Assembly (NCBI GenBank): GCA_016720635.1
Contig: JADKKF010000002.1
Location: 407,001-471,000 of the forward strand
Origin: Saprospiraceae bacterium
GTDB taxonomy: Bacteria > Bacteroidota > Bacteroidia > Chitinophagales > Saprospiraceae
Direction: 5' to 3'
DNA: 64,000 nucleotides
Under the pieces are notes generated by a model. That model saw only the letters and a program-made list of their open reading frames with translations, did no database searches and was not told the DNA's origin. The stretch's first letter is position 1; every line of letters begins with the position of its first letter. Of this stretch, positions 37,877-47,647 are shown piece after piece. The translations under genes were made by a program, and so were the position numbers.

Positions 37877-38560
37877 ATGAATTGGTTTAGTAAGTTTTTA
37901 ACCTCCTCTATCGGCCAAAAAGTGATAATGAGTATTACTGGTCTATTTCTCATCCTTTTTCTAGTAATTCATTTGATTGGGAACCTTCAGTTGCTGAAAA
38001 ATGACGGCGGAGAGTCTTTCAATATATATGCTGCTTTTATGGCGCATAATCCGCTTATTAAGGTTGTTTCGATTACTCTGTATGCATCCATATTGCTGCA
38101 CGCCATCCAAGGAATATTGATTACGCTAAAAAATAAAGGCGCAAGAAAGCAAAAATATCTGGTGTCTAACACTCAGACTACGAGTTTTGCGAGCAGACAA
38201 ATGGCACTGTTGGGGACTTTAATTTTTGTATTCATTTGTATCCATATGGGTGATTTTTGGTACAAGATGAAATTCACAGATGAATTGCCTTTGCAAAAAT
38301 ACGCCACCCACACGGAGTACGTTAAGGACTTGTATTCAAGGGTGTATATCGCATTCCAACAGCTTTGGATAGTGGTGGTATATGTCATATCGATGGTGGT
38401 TCTCACCTTCCATTTGTTACACGGATTTCAATCTGCATTCCAAACTTTGGGTTTGAATCATCGGAAATATACGCCAGTGATCAAAGCGATCGGTACTGTT
38501 TTTGCCATATTGGTGCCATTGGCGTTTGCATTGATACCTGTGTTAATGTATTTTAATTAA
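37877..38560 (+). CDS. sdhC: Succinate dehydrogenase cytochrome b subunit (b558 type)
   Basis: A 227-residue membrane anchor of complex II, with five hydrophobic helices and no separate SdhD, as in the di-haem cytochrome b558 family of Bacteroidota. Histidines that may ligate haem lie in the helices: VIHLIGNLQLL, SILLHAIQGIL, ICIHMGDFWY and FHLLHGFQSAF. The enzyme passes electrons from succinate oxidation to quinone, menaquinone in this phylum. It begins the sdhCAB operon, with sdhA 39 bases downstream. Confidence 0.95.
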   Translation: MNWFSKFLTSSIGQKVIMSITGLFLILFLVIHLIGNLQLLKNDGGESFNIYAAFMAHNPLIKVVSITLYASILLHAIQGILITLKNKGARKQKYLVSNTQTTSFASRQMALLGTLIFVFICIHMGDFWYKMKFTDELPLQKYATHTEYVKDLYSRVYIAFQQLWIVVVYVISMVVLTFHLLHGFQSAFQTLGLNHRKYTPVIKAIGTVFAILVPLAFALIPVLMYFN

Positions 38561-38599
38561 GACTAAATTTTCATTTTATACCAAAATAAAAATAAAGAA

Positions 38600-40574
38600 A
38601 TGCTAGATTCTAAAATTCCAGAAGGCGAGTTATCACAAAAGTGGACCAAGTATAAATCTTCAGTACCATTGGTCAATCCTGCGAATAAGAGAAATTTGGA
38701 GGTAATAGTCGTTGGATCTGGATTGGCTGGTTCTGCCGCAGCAGCTTCTTTGGCAGAGATGGGATACAAAGTGAAGGTTTTTTGCTTTCAAGATTCTCCT
38801 CGAAGAGCGCACTCTATCGCAGCTCAAGGGGGAATAAATGCCGCCAAGAACTACCAAAACGATGGGGATAGCGTGTATCGATTGTTTTATGACACCATCA
38901 AAGGTGGCGATTATAGAGCTAGAGAGGCCAATGTGCACCGACTGGCCGAGGTGAGTGGGAATATCATAGATCAATGCGTAGCCCAAGGCGTTCCTTTTGC
39001 AAGGGAGTATGGAGGGTTACTGAGCAATAGGTCTTTTGGTGGAACCCAAGTTCAGAGGACATTTTATGCCGCAGGGCAAACGGGCCAACAACTATTGCTT
39101 GGCGCATATAGTGCGCTTTCTAGGCAGATTGGTATGGGGGGCAGTAAAAATGTACTCTCGACACGAAATGCTGGATGTAGTAGTCGTGGATGGCAAAGCC
39201 AAAGGAATCATAGCCAGAGACCTTGTGACTGGAAAATTGGAAAGGCATTCAGGTCATGCCGTATTGTTGTGTTCAGGAGGATATGGCAACGTATTCTATC
39301 TCAGTACCAATGCAATGGGATCTAATGTGACTGCTGCGTGGAAAGCGCATAAGCGAGGCGCATTGTTCGCAAATCCGTGTTTTACACAGATACACCCTAC
39401 TTGCATACCCGTATCGGGAGACCATCAATCAAAACTGACATTGATGTCAGAATCTTTGAGAAATGACGGAAGAATATGGGTGCCTAAAAAGAAAGATGAC
39501 AATAGAAAAGCCAATGAGATACCAGAGGAAGAGCGGGATTATTACCTAGAAAGGAGATATCCAGCTTTTGGGAATTTGGTGCCTAGGGATGTTGCGTCTC
39601 GTGCTGCAAAAGAGAGGTGTGATGCTGGATATGGCGTAGGAACATCTAAAATGGCGGTTTATCTAGACTTTTCATTCAATATGGATCGATATGGAAGAAT
39701 CGAGGCTAATAAGCATGGATTGAACAATCCATCGGCCGAAGAAATAAGAAGAATGGGTAAAGAAGTTATTGCCGAAAAATACGGCAATTTGTTCGATATG
39801 TACAAGCAAATTACTGGAGAAAATCCTTATGAAGTACCTATGAGGATATATCCTGCAGTACACTATACGATGGGTGGACTTTGGGTCGATTATAACCTTA
39901 TGACGAATGTACCTGGCTTATATGCCTTGGGTGAAGCTAATTTTTCAGACCACGGAGCCAACAGACTAGGGGCTTCAGCGCTCATGCAAGGCTTGGCGGA
40001 TGGATATTTTATCATCCCTTATACTATCGGTGCTTATCTTTCTAATGAAATTAGATCAGCAGCGATTCCGACGGATCATGCCGAGTTCGTAGCTTGTGAG
40101 GATCATGTCAGAGACCAATTGGAAAGGCTGAAAAATGTAAACGGTACCAAGTCTGTAGATCATTTTCACAAAAGCCTAGGTAAGATCATGTGGGACAAAT
40201 GTGGTATGGGAAGAAAAGAACAACTCCTAAGAGAAGCCATCCAAGAGATTAGAAAATTGCGTGAAGAGTTTTGGGCAGATGTTAGAATACCAGGGCCATT
40301 GAATGGACTTAATCCGGAATTGGAAAAAGCAGGAAGGGTTGCTGATTTTATGGAATTGGGTGAGCTCATGTGTATCGATGCGTTGCACCGCAATGAAAGC
40401 TGTGGCGGGCACTTTAGAGAAGAATATCAAACAGAAGAAGGTGAAGCGATGAGAAATGATGAGGACTATAAATACGTCGCAGCGTGGCAGTTTAATAATC
40501 TAAACGAGCCAATCCTACACAAGGAGCCTTTGATTTATGAAAATATAAAAGTAGCACAGCGGTCTTATAAATAA
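38600..40574 (+). CDS. sdhA: Succinate dehydrogenase flavoprotein subunit, with one frameshift
   Basis: Flavoprotein of complex II, oxidising succinate to fumarate with covalent FAD. About 657 codons if joined. The FAD-binding GSGLAGSAAAASLAEMG lies near residues 38-54, the flavin-attachment region reads RRAHSIAAQGG, and active-site segments include FTQIHPTC, HYTMGGLWVDY and LYALGEANFSDHGANRLGAS. A run of six G at 39136-39141 moves the frame: removing one G restores IGMGAVKMYSRHEMLD and continuity to the stop at 40574. The loss of an otherwise perfect, probably essential gene by one base in a G run points to a consensus error. Confidence 0.93.
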
Positions 40575-40714
40575 GCGATAGGTGGATGTAGGGCTTGGTC
40601 TTGCCATTGCGGAGAATAAATAAATGAGAATTGGCAAGACGGAATGAAATGAACCCCGAAATACACCGACCATCCATCGCATAGCGATGATGGGATCGCC
40701 CAATTAAATAATCG
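40573..40714. repeat. Dispersed two-hairpin intergenic element, copy C, inside the sdh operon
   Basis: Begins TAAGCGATAGGTGGATGTAGG just at the sdhA stop. Stem 1 is GTCTTGCCA (40598-40606) / TGGCAAGAC (40632-40640). AACCCCGA and AATACACCGACC (40660-40671) follow. Stem 2 is CATCGC (40675-40680) / GCGATG (40684-40689) with loop ATA. The end reads GGGATCGCCC, then AATTAAATAAT. It fills the sdhA-sdhB gap, leaving 20 bases before the sdhB ATG, so it should be present in the sdh mRNA. Confidence 0.75.
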
Positions 40715-40734
40715 ATTTTTTAAAATAAGTCTAT

Positions 40735-41481
40735 ATGAAATTGACATTAAAAATATGGAGACAGGAGAACAGTAATGCTTCTGGAAATTTTCAAACGTAT
40801 CAAGTTTCAGATGTGTCACCTGATATGTCTTTTCTTGAGATGATCGATGTATTGAACGAAAAACTGATTGTAAAGAATGAAGATCCAATCGCGTTTGACC
40901 ACGACTGTAGGGAAGGAATCTGTGGAATGTGTAGCATGGTAATCAATGGAAGACCTCACGGCCCGCTCAAGGGGGTTACAACTTGTCAATTGCACATGAG
41001 ATCGTTTAAAGAAGGGGATACCATCGTGATAGAGCCTTGGAGGGCGAATTCATTTCCTGTCTTAAAAGACTTAATAGTGGATAGAACGGCTTTCGATCGC
41101 GTGATCGCGAGTGGAGGTTATATCTCTGTAAATACAGGTAATGCCCAAGATGCCAACAATATACCGATTAGCAAGGTAGATGCTGATGAAGCATTTGGTT
41201 CGGCATCGTGCATCGGATGTGGAGCTTGTGTAGCGGCATGTCCGAATGGATCGGCTATGTTGTTCGTATCTGCCAAGGTAAATCAGTTGGGTAAATTGCC
41301 TCAAGGACAACCTGAGAGGAATGTGCGTGTACTGGATATGGTGGCACAGATGGACAAGGAGGGATTTGGCTTTTGCTCTAACACTGGAGCATGTGAGGCT
41401 GATTGTCCGAAGGAAATATCATTAACCAATATTGCAGCCTTAAATAGAGATTATCTCAAGGCAAGTTTAATGGATCAATAA
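40735..41481 (+). CDS. sdhB: Succinate dehydrogenase iron-sulfur subunit
   Basis: A 248-residue electron-transfer subunit of complex II. The N-terminal ferredoxin fold holds the [2Fe-2S] ligands in CREGICGMCSM and a later Cys in TTCQL. The C-terminal part holds CIGCGACVAACPNG and CSNTGACEADCPKE for the [4Fe-4S] and [3Fe-4S] clusters. It carries electrons from the SdhA flavin to SdhC and quinone. It is separated from sdhA by dispersed element C. Its TAA overlaps the ATG of the next gene (TAATG), a sign of translational coupling. Confidence 0.96.
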   Translation: MKLTLKIWRQENSNASGNFQTYQVSDVSPDMSFLEMIDVLNEKLIVKNEDPIAFDHDCREGICGMCSMVINGRPHGPLKGVTTCQLHMRSFKEGDTIVIEPWRANSFPVLKDLIVDRTAFDRVIASGGYISVNTGNAQDANNIPISKVDADEAFGSASCIGCGACVAACPNGSAMLFVSAKVNQLGKLPQGQPERNVRVLDMVAQMDKEGFGFCSNTGACEADCPKEISLTNIAALNRDYLKASLMDQ

Positions 41482-42371
41482 TGTTCTCTTGGCTTAAAAA
41501 GAGAATTAAGTTTCAGATAAAAAATTTATTTTTCAAGCCGAATTATAAAACATTTGGGTATGAAAAATGGAGTCCTCAGGTAAAGATAGGCATCCGACAA
41601 CTTTGGCATTATCATCAAGACAATGCCAATAATGGAAAGGTTTTAGATCTTGAAAATGCTGGATTTAGGGTGTTTTCAGAGGGGGATGAAGATGGCAAAC
41701 TGCTTGCAATATTTGCGTATGCAGGTATATTTAATAAAACATTCGTAGATATTGGGGGGGCAGATGGAGTGAACAGCAATTGTGCAAATTTTGCCATAAA
41801 TCTCGGTTGGCATGGTTTATTTATTGATGGGAACGACGAAAATATAAGATTTGGCCGCAAGTATTACGCCCTGCATCCTGACACTCGAGTATTTCCTCCT
41901 AAATTTTGTCAAGCATTTGTAAGCCGAGAGAATATCAATAAGATTTTAGAAAGCGAAGGGATGAATGGGGAAGTTGATTTGCTATCTCTCGATATCGATG
42001 GCAACGACTATTGGATCTGGGATGCATTAGAAATCGTCTCTCCGCGTGTTGTCATCATAGAGACACATATTGAATTCGGCTATAACAATATCGTAGTGCC
42101 CTACGATGCAAATTTTATTCCTCCAGGTAAGCATCCAGATTACCATGGTGCGTCTCCAGTAGCTATGGTGGATCTTGCAAAGAAAAAAGGTTATCGGCTG
42201 GTAGGGAGCAATCTCTATGGGTACAATACGATATATCTCAGAAATGATTTGGCAGTAGGCCTAGTCCCTGAAATATCTGTAGAAAAGGTATTGAGCCATC
42301 CTAGAAATGTCGAAAGATACAAATGTTTTGAACCGATCAAGGATTGGGATTATGTGAGAGGTGGTGAGTAA
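41481..42371 (+). CDS. FkbM-like SAM-dependent methyltransferase family protein
   Basis: A 296-residue protein with a Rossmann-like core. TFVDIGGADGVNSNCANFAIN (about residues 88-108) is the SAM-binding motif I with GxxxG spacing, FIDGNDENI is the acidic strand-2 end, and LLSLDIDGNDYWIWDAL is the post-motif typical of FkbM-like proteins. The methylated substrate cannot be told. The N-terminus is basic (FSWLKKRIKFQIKNLFFK). It overlaps the sdhB stop by one base, so it is probably translated with the succinate dehydrogenase subunits. An sdh-linked role is inference from position only. A strong hairpin terminator follows. Confidence 0.7.
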   Translation: MFSWLKKRIKFQIKNLFFKPNYKTFGYEKWSPQVKIGIRQLWHYHQDNANNGKVLDLENAGFRVFSEGDEDGKLLAIFAYAGIFNKTFVDIGGADGVNSNCANFAINLGWHGLFIDGNDENIRFGRKYYALHPDTRVFPPKFCQAFVSRENINKILESEGMNGEVDLLSLDIDGNDYWIWDALEIVSPRVVIIETHIEFGYNNIVVPYDANFIPPGKHPDYHGASPVAMVDLAKKKGYRLVGSNLYGYNTIYLRNDLAVGLVPEISVEKVLSHPRNVERYKCFEPIKDWDYVRGGE

Positions 42372-42375
42372 AAAT

Positions 42376-42408
42376 AAAAAAGGAGTTTGAATTTCAAACT
42401 CCTTTTTT
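42376..42408. terminator. Bidirectional hairpin terminator
   Basis: Perfect inverted repeat AGGAGTTTGAA (42381-42391) / TTCAAACTCCT (42393-42403), preceded by five A and followed by six T. It can end the sdh-FkbM transcript on the plus strand and the tRNA transcript on the minus strand. Confidence 0.9.
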
Positions 42409-42413
42409 CTGTG

Positions 42414-42486
<73 letters not shown>

Positions 42487-42536
42487 GTATTGTGGTGCAA
42501 AGGTAAGGTAAAATTTGCTAATTTTACTATTTATTT

Positions 42537-44951
42537 TTACTTTTTCACGAATTTAATCAAAGGTGAAGAAGTTTTTTCCTTTTCTGACCATCGAATAAAA
42601 TACAATCCTGGCAAGAGCGAAGTGCAATCGATGGGCTGTTGGGCACATTGAATTCTGTCTTTTGAAATCAATCTTCCTGTAGCGTCGTATATTGAATAAT
42701 CTATCGCATCATGTGTGGATTTGTCCAGAGATTTCAACCAAATTTGACTTTGTACAGGATTGGGATATACTTGGAAAACTTGATCTGAATCTTTAGACTG
42801 ATCTAAGGTACTTGTCGAAATTACTCGTTTTAAAGAATCATAACCAATGACTTCAATATCATCGATATAAAATCCATCTTTAGGTTCGATGGCGGCTTGA
42901 TTTGACTCCATCACAACTTTGATATATAAGTCTCCTCCGATATATTCATTCAAATTATAAGATTCCATAACCCAATCTTTTTGAAGGTCGTCATATATCG
43001 GTTCGCAATTAGCTTGCCACAATGATCCTAATTTAGTTCTTGTTGTGGTGATCGGTGTAAAAACCAATCCATCGTGTGAAACCAATACTTGGGCATAGTC
43101 AAAACCTCTAGCAAGATCCCATTTGGCCCAAAACCTTAATTCTGCCATCTCAACCAATGACACTGGTGTTGGAAGCTTGTAGGTCATCGATTTGGATGTT
43201 CCGATGACATAGGATGCATTGGGAGAATCTGTTATACAATTTGGAGCACTATGATAAGTCTCTGTCGTCAGTGACCAGGCTTTGTCAGGATTCATAATCC
43301 AAGAATTGAGAGCAGCTGAACTGATATTATCTTCAAACTTAGTATCACCAAGAACAAACTGTACGATGGTATCTTCATAAATAATGCCTTGGGAGATTCC
43401 AGTTATTTTACATCTAAAAACTTCACCAGAGAGGGTTTGATTGGTCATACTCACCTCAAAACTGGCAGTACTTTGGGTATTGGGTGAAACGAGGATATTT
43501 TGTGTTGGGGAAATGGAGCTAATATTTGAAGAAATAGGTGTCAACCGAAGTTCAACAGACTGCTCAATCGATCCAAAATTGTTAATTTCGACATTAATCG
43601 ATTGATTTCTGCCAGAAAAAACAAACCCTGGGCTTGCTTTTAAGTCTATGGTGCTATGCGCCAATTTTGCAAGCTTTAAATTGGTTTCTAGCATAGAATG
43701 GCAGTTGGGAATGATGCTCGAAGTAGGAGGCCAGAAGCCTTCTTCACTACAACCAACTTCAGGGGTAAAACTGAAGACTCTTTCTTTATCTAAAGTCTCA
43801 GCAAAGAGCCAGTCGTCTGATGATCCATTGGTGCTGTATCCTACCGTCTCGAGATCGCTGCCATAATTATAATGGTTGTCTTTACTTAAAAGGGAAGCAA
43901 ATTGGTTTAAAAGTAGGCTGTCGGGGATTATTTCAAGGAAATTACTAGGATGGACCAACAGATTTCCATAAGAATGATAATTTAAGCATTGTTCGAATTT
44001 GTTTGTTTCGGAGAGCCATTTTATGGCTTGTGTTTCTGGTTCTGAAAAAGGTCTTGGACCTCGATAGACTTCGCTATTGGCCATATTGCTGCTGCCAACA
44101 TTGTCTCTACCCCAACCATAGCCATAATTTCTGTTTAAATCAACACCACGAGAATTATTCGTATTGAGACTTCTGTTTTTACGCCACATGCCACCTCCAT
44201 TTGGATTGGTACTGCAATTGTATTGGTAACCATCCGGATTGACACAGGGTACAAAATACATTGCAGTTTGATTGATTAATTGTTTTATTTCATCTGAAGA
44301 TTCGTAATTCTCCAACAAATACCACATATAATAGATCATCTGGCTAAGGCTCATGGGCTCTCGGGCGTGATGAAGGGCGGTATAAAGAACCTTTTTTTCA
44401 TTTTCCTCCAAATAAGGATTGTCTGAAATGACTACATATTCTAGGGGTCGATTTTCAAAGGTCAAAAAATTTCCTATGGGTCTTTTAAAGGTAATGAGAG
44501 AGGGGTATAACTGCTGCATTCTACTTAGTTCTTGGCTAATTTCTTCATAGGTAAAATATCCACGCATAGATCCTAGTCGAAATCGTGTAGGAACCTCTCT
44601 GTTACCAGCGATTTCTGAAATGCACTGACAATCAGCATTTCTCGATTCAAGGTCATTACTTAAAATATTTGCATAATCAAAATATAAAATTTTATAAGGA
44701 ACAGAAATATCTTCTAATTCATGCAGTTGTGTGTGTGGGACGATTAGTTTGATTTTATTATTTTTTGGGTGGCAGTGATCCAAATCTAGACCCGCTTTCA
44801 TTAAGTTTAATATATCTTTTTTTGCATCTTGAAGGGTGAATTCAACTTGTGCAAATTTTTCAGTTTGAGCAAAAATATTGTTAGAAAAACCAACAGCAAT
44901 TAATAAAATAGAGGTAAAAATGAAATGCCTACACGAGAAAAATAAATTCAT
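42537..44951 (-). CDS. Secreted M14 zinc carboxypeptidase with T9SS sorting domain
   Basis: An exported protease of 804 residues; the signal peptide ends at IFAQ (residue about 29). The M14 catalytic domain (about 135-445) has zinc ligands in HHAREP and NYHSYGN, the substrate-binding stretches WRKNRSLN and VDLNRNYGYG, PCVNPDGYQY, and the catalytic Glu in SFTPEVG. A beta-sandwich region follows (about 450-700), then a T9SS type A domain from FQVYPNPVQSQIWL to the end. It releases C-terminal residues of peptides outside the cell. Monocistronic, ending just past the initiator tRNA. Confidence 0.95.
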   Translation of the reverse strand: MNLFFSCRHFIFTSILLIAVGFSNNIFAQTEKFAQVEFTLQDAKKDILNLMKAGLDLDHCHPKNNKIKLIVPHTQLHELEDISVPYKILYFDYANILSNDLESRNADCQCISEIAGNREVPTRFRLGSMRGYFTYEEISQELSRMQQLYPSLITFKRPIGNFLTFENRPLEYVVISDNPYLEENEKKVLYTALHHAREPMSLSQMIYYMWYLLENYESSDEIKQLINQTAMYFVPCVNPDGYQYNCSTNPNGGGMWRKNRSLNTNNSRGVDLNRNYGYGWGRDNVGSSNMANSEVYRGPRPFSEPETQAIKWLSETNKFEQCLNYHSYGNLLVHPSNFLEIIPDSLLLNQFASLLSKDNHYNYGSDLETVGYSTNGSSDDWLFAETLDKERVFSFTPEVGCSEEGFWPPTSSIIPNCHSMLETNLKLAKLAHSTIDLKASPGFVFSGRNQSINVEINNFGSIEQSVELRLTPISSNISSISPTQNILVSPNTQSTASFEVSMTNQTLSGEVFRCKITGISQGIIYEDTIVQFVLGDTKFEDNISSAALNSWIMNPDKAWSLTTETYHSAPNCITDSPNASYVIGTSKSMTYKLPTPVSLVEMAELRFWAKWDLARGFDYAQVLVSHDGLVFTPITTTRTKLGSLWQANCEPIYDDLQKDWVMESYNLNEYIGGDLYIKVVMESNQAAIEPKDGFYIDDIEVIGYDSLKRVISTSTLDQSKDSDQVFQVYPNPVQSQIWLKSLDKSTHDAIDYSIYDATGRLISKDRIQCAQQPIDCTSLLPGLYFIRWSEKEKTSSPLIKFVKK

Positions 44952-45085
44952 CCAAATCTGTTTAATTATTTAATAAATTGAGTGTAGGCCCTGAAACTTG
45001 TTGGCTAGTCTTTAACCACGAGAATTTGAAAAAAATCAAATGAAATGCAAAGATATCAATCCAAAGCAATTCCACCAAGAAACAA

Positions 45086-45883
45086 TCATTCTAAAATTTG
45101 AAAAAGGTCTCTATCTTCTAAAAAGGGTGTCTTTTGTCTTGTGGATTTGACCAATTCTTTGTCCAATTCAGCTGTAATTGTTGTTTCCACATCCCCTATA
45201 AAAACATTGGTTTCTCCGTTGGGAAAAAGGCATTGTGTATGACCGTTGACCTGCCATCCATTGCCATCTGCGCCAACTCTATTGACAGCTATTACATATG
45301 AAACATTTTCTATTGCCCTTGCTTTCAACAGGTGATCCCAGTGGTTGATGCGCACACTTGGCCAGTTGGCTACAATCATCATGATATCGTATTCTAAATC
45401 ATTGCGAGACCAAATGGGAAATCTTAGATCATAACATATCAATGGCAAAATACGCCAACCTTTATACTCGATTATAGTCCTCGCCGCACCACTTTCGAAA
45501 CTTTTATCTTCATTGGCCAGTGAAAATAAATGCCTCTTGTTATAGTATTGGTAACCATCGGGCGTAACAAAATATAAGCGATTGTAATATTTTGATTCAT
45601 GAATTATACTTACAGATCCAGTTATTGCGAGGTTATATTTGGTTGCTATTTGTGACATCCATTGATAAGTAGGACCTAGGTGTTCCTCAGCACATTCTGA
45701 AGGATTCATATTAAATCCAGTTTGGAACATTTCGGGCAAGACTACAATGTCTATGGCTGTATTTTTGATCTCTTTGGACAGAATTTGTTCTATTTTAGTA
45801 AAATTGGCATGGATGTCGTTCCATTTTGTGTCCAATTGAACCAACAGTGCTCGCAGTTTATCTTTTGTCCTTTTATTTTCCAC
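45086..45883 (-). CDS. Omega-amidase (nitrilase-superfamily amidohydrolase)
   Basis: A 265-residue cytoplasmic enzyme of the carbon-nitrogen hydrolase fold with the Glu-Lys-Cys triad: Glu in VVLPEMFQTGF, Lys in YNKRHLFS and Cys in LICYDLRFPIW. It is close to YafV-type omega-amidase, which hydrolyses alpha-ketoglutaramate or alpha-ketosuccinamate. The start is GTG (45883). It follows ornithine aminotransferase by 27 bases on the same strand, so both are probably one operon of amino-acid and 2-oxo-acid metabolism. Confidence 0.88.
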   Translation of the reverse strand: MENKRTKDKLRALLVQLDTKWNDIHANFTKIEQILSKEIKNTAIDIVVLPEMFQTGFNMNPSECAEEHLGPTYQWMSQIATKYNLAITGSVSIIHESKYYNRLYFVTPDGYQYYNKRHLFSLANEDKSFESGAARTIIEYKGWRILPLICYDLRFPIWSRNDLEYDIMMIVANWPSVRINHWDHLLKARAIENVSYVIAVNRVGADGNGWQVNGHTQCLFPNGETNVFIGDVETTITAELDKELVKSTRQKTPFLEDRDLFQILE

Positions 45884-45910
45884 GTTGGTAAATATTAAGC
45901 AAAACGGCTA

Positions 45911-47155
45911 TCAAAATCTCTTAATAACGCTGGCAATAATGGCACAGGCCTCCAGCATTTGATCTGAATTGATGATGAGGGGAGGGGCAAATCTTATGAT
46001 ATTGCCGTGCGTTGGCTTAGCCAGTAAACCTTCTTGTGCCATGGCAAGGCAAATATCCCAAGCTGTATCGCTGTCTTTATCGGCATTAATCTCTACGGCA
46101 TTGAGCAATCCCATTCCCCTTATTTCTTTGACTATATTCAAATGCCCGATGGTTGAAGTTAGATTTTCTCTGAACAATCTTCCCATATTTTTAGCATTGG
46201 TGATGAGTCTTTCGTCTTGTAGGATTTGTAAGGCCTCGATAGCTAGTGCGCAGCCAAGGGGATTTCCTCCATAGGTGGAGCCGTGAGTACCCGGTGTGAT
46301 GACATCCATGATTTCATCGTCACAAAGCACTGCGGATACAGGATACATGCCTCCTGACAAAGCTTTTCCCAGGATGATCATATCTGGTCTTATACTGAAA
46401 TGGTCACAACATAAATTAGCTCCTGTTCGCCCAATGCCCGTTTGGATTTCATCGGCGATAAACAATACATTGTTTTTCTTGCAAATGGCTAAAGCGATGG
46501 ACAAATAATCTAAATCAGGAAGAACAACACCAGCTTCTCCTTGGATAGGCTCAACTATGAATGCTGCTATATGCGGATCTGATTCGATTCTCTCCTTCAG
46601 AGCCTTTAGATTGTTGTACGGAACGGTTTCGATGCCACCTAGGAAAGGACCAAAGCCAGATTTAGAACTTGGGTCGGTGGAGGCGGCGATGGCGGTAGGT
46701 GTTCTACCATGAAAATTGCCGGTAGCAAAGAGGATTACAGCTTTATCTTGTGGTATTTTTTTGACCTCGTATGCCCATTTTCGGGCAATTTTTACAGCGG
46801 TTTCTACGCCTTCAGCACCTGTATTCATCGGTAAGACTTTGTCATAATCGAATAAGGCGGTGATATACTTTTCGTAAGGACCTAGCTGATCGTTATAAAA
46901 AGCACGGCTGGTTAGTGCTAATTTCGAAGCCTGATTGTGCATGACTTCCACCAATCTAGGGTGGCAATGACCTTGGTTTACAGCTGAATATGCAGATAAA
47001 AAATCAAAATATTGTTTGTCATTTACATCCCAAAGATATACCCCTTTTCCTTTAGATAGAACTACGGGTAGTGGGTGGTAATTGTGGGCCCCATATTTTT
47101 CTTCCGCTTCAATAAAACTTTGTGCTATTCCTTCCCTTTCAAATACTTGAGACAT
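45911..47155 (-). CDS. rocD: Ornithine--oxo-acid transaminase
   Basis: A 414-residue PLP-dependent class III aminotransferase. It converts ornithine plus 2-oxoglutarate to glutamate semialdehyde plus glutamate. The Lys that binds PLP is in ILGKALSGGMYPVSAV (near residue 263). Other conserved parts are MNTGAEGVETAVKIARKW, FHGRTPTAIAASTDP, EPIQGEAGVV and ADEIQTGIGRTG, close to eukaryotic-type OAT. Length and start (MSQVFEREGIAQS) are normal. First gene of the pair with omega-amidase. Confidence 0.94.
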   Translation of the reverse strand: MSQVFEREGIAQSFIEAEEKYGAHNYHPLPVVLSKGKGVYLWDVNDKQYFDFLSAYSAVNQGHCHPRLVEVMHNQASKLALTSRAFYNDQLGPYEKYITALFDYDKVLPMNTGAEGVETAVKIARKWAYEVKKIPQDKAVILFATGNFHGRTPTAIAASTDPSSKSGFGPFLGGIETVPYNNLKALKERIESDPHIAAFIVEPIQGEAGVVLPDLDYLSIALAICKKNNVLFIADEIQTGIGRTGANLCCDHFSIRPDMIILGKALSGGMYPVSAVLCDDEIMDVITPGTHGSTYGGNPLGCALAIEALQILQDERLITNAKNMGRLFRENLTSTIGHLNIVKEIRGMGLLNAVEINADKDSDTAWDICLAMAQEGLLAKPTHGNIIRFAPPLIINSDQMLEACAIIASVIKRF

Positions 47156-47362
47156 GACTATTTATGATTTTTAAAGCAATAAAGGTAATAAAAAGTCATC
47201 AAATCGGGGATCAGATGCTCAGATTTTCTAATTTAATGTTTGATATACATAGAAAAAAGGGATTGCGATGAGAAGTAGAGAAAGTCATTGGTTTGTCAAT
47301 GGTGAACAAAAATTTTGGCACAAAAATGGGAGAAATCAAAAACCAAGTAGGTATAAACATCA

Positions 47363-47394
47363 ATAGCTTTGGAAATGTAAAAATCCAAAGCTAT
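47363..47394 (-). terminator. Perfect 11-bp hairpin downstream of rpmF
   Basis: ATAGCTTTGGA (47363-47373) pairs with TCCAAAGCTAT (47384-47394), loop of 10. It lies 29 bases after the rpmF stop on the minus strand. The T run after it is poor, so it may be a terminator or an mRNA 3'-end stabiliser. Confidence 0.5.
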
Positions 47395-47422
47395 CAATTG
47401 AAAAGAACTATTGTGGAACCAA

Positions 47423-47626
47423 TTATTCTTCTGATTCTTCTACAACAGGGCCTTTGATTAAAACCCTACCGCGATAATATGTATCGCCGTCATGCTTGTA
47501 AGCTCTATGCATCAAATGCACTTCGCCTGTAGCAGCACAAGTTGTCAAATTAGGAGCTTCTAACTTGTAGTGCGTCCTTCTTTGTCTTTTTCTTTGTTTC
47601 GAATGTCTCGTTTTTGGATTTGGCAT
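47423..47626 (-). CDS. rpmF: 50S ribosomal protein bL32
   Basis: A 67-residue basic ribosomal protein with the family opening MPNPKTRHSKQRKRQRRTHY and the core LTTCAATGEVHLMHRA. It has only one Cys, so it lacks the four-Cys zinc ribbon of C-plus versions. It follows the YceD gene by 21 bases; yceD-rpmF is a widespread operon. The plsX and fabH genes that often follow are not here. Confidence 0.97.
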   Translation of the reverse strand: MPNPKTRHSKQRKRQRRTHYKLEAPNLTTCAATGEVHLMHRAYKHDGDTYYRGRVLIKGPVVEESEE

Positions 47627-47647
47627 AGCCGAAATATTGTAATAGTA

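Noticed and set aside
47363..47394. Hairpin after rpmF as a strong rho-independent terminator.
   Set aside because: The perfect stem is real but the T run after it is poor, so it is kept only as a weak terminator call.
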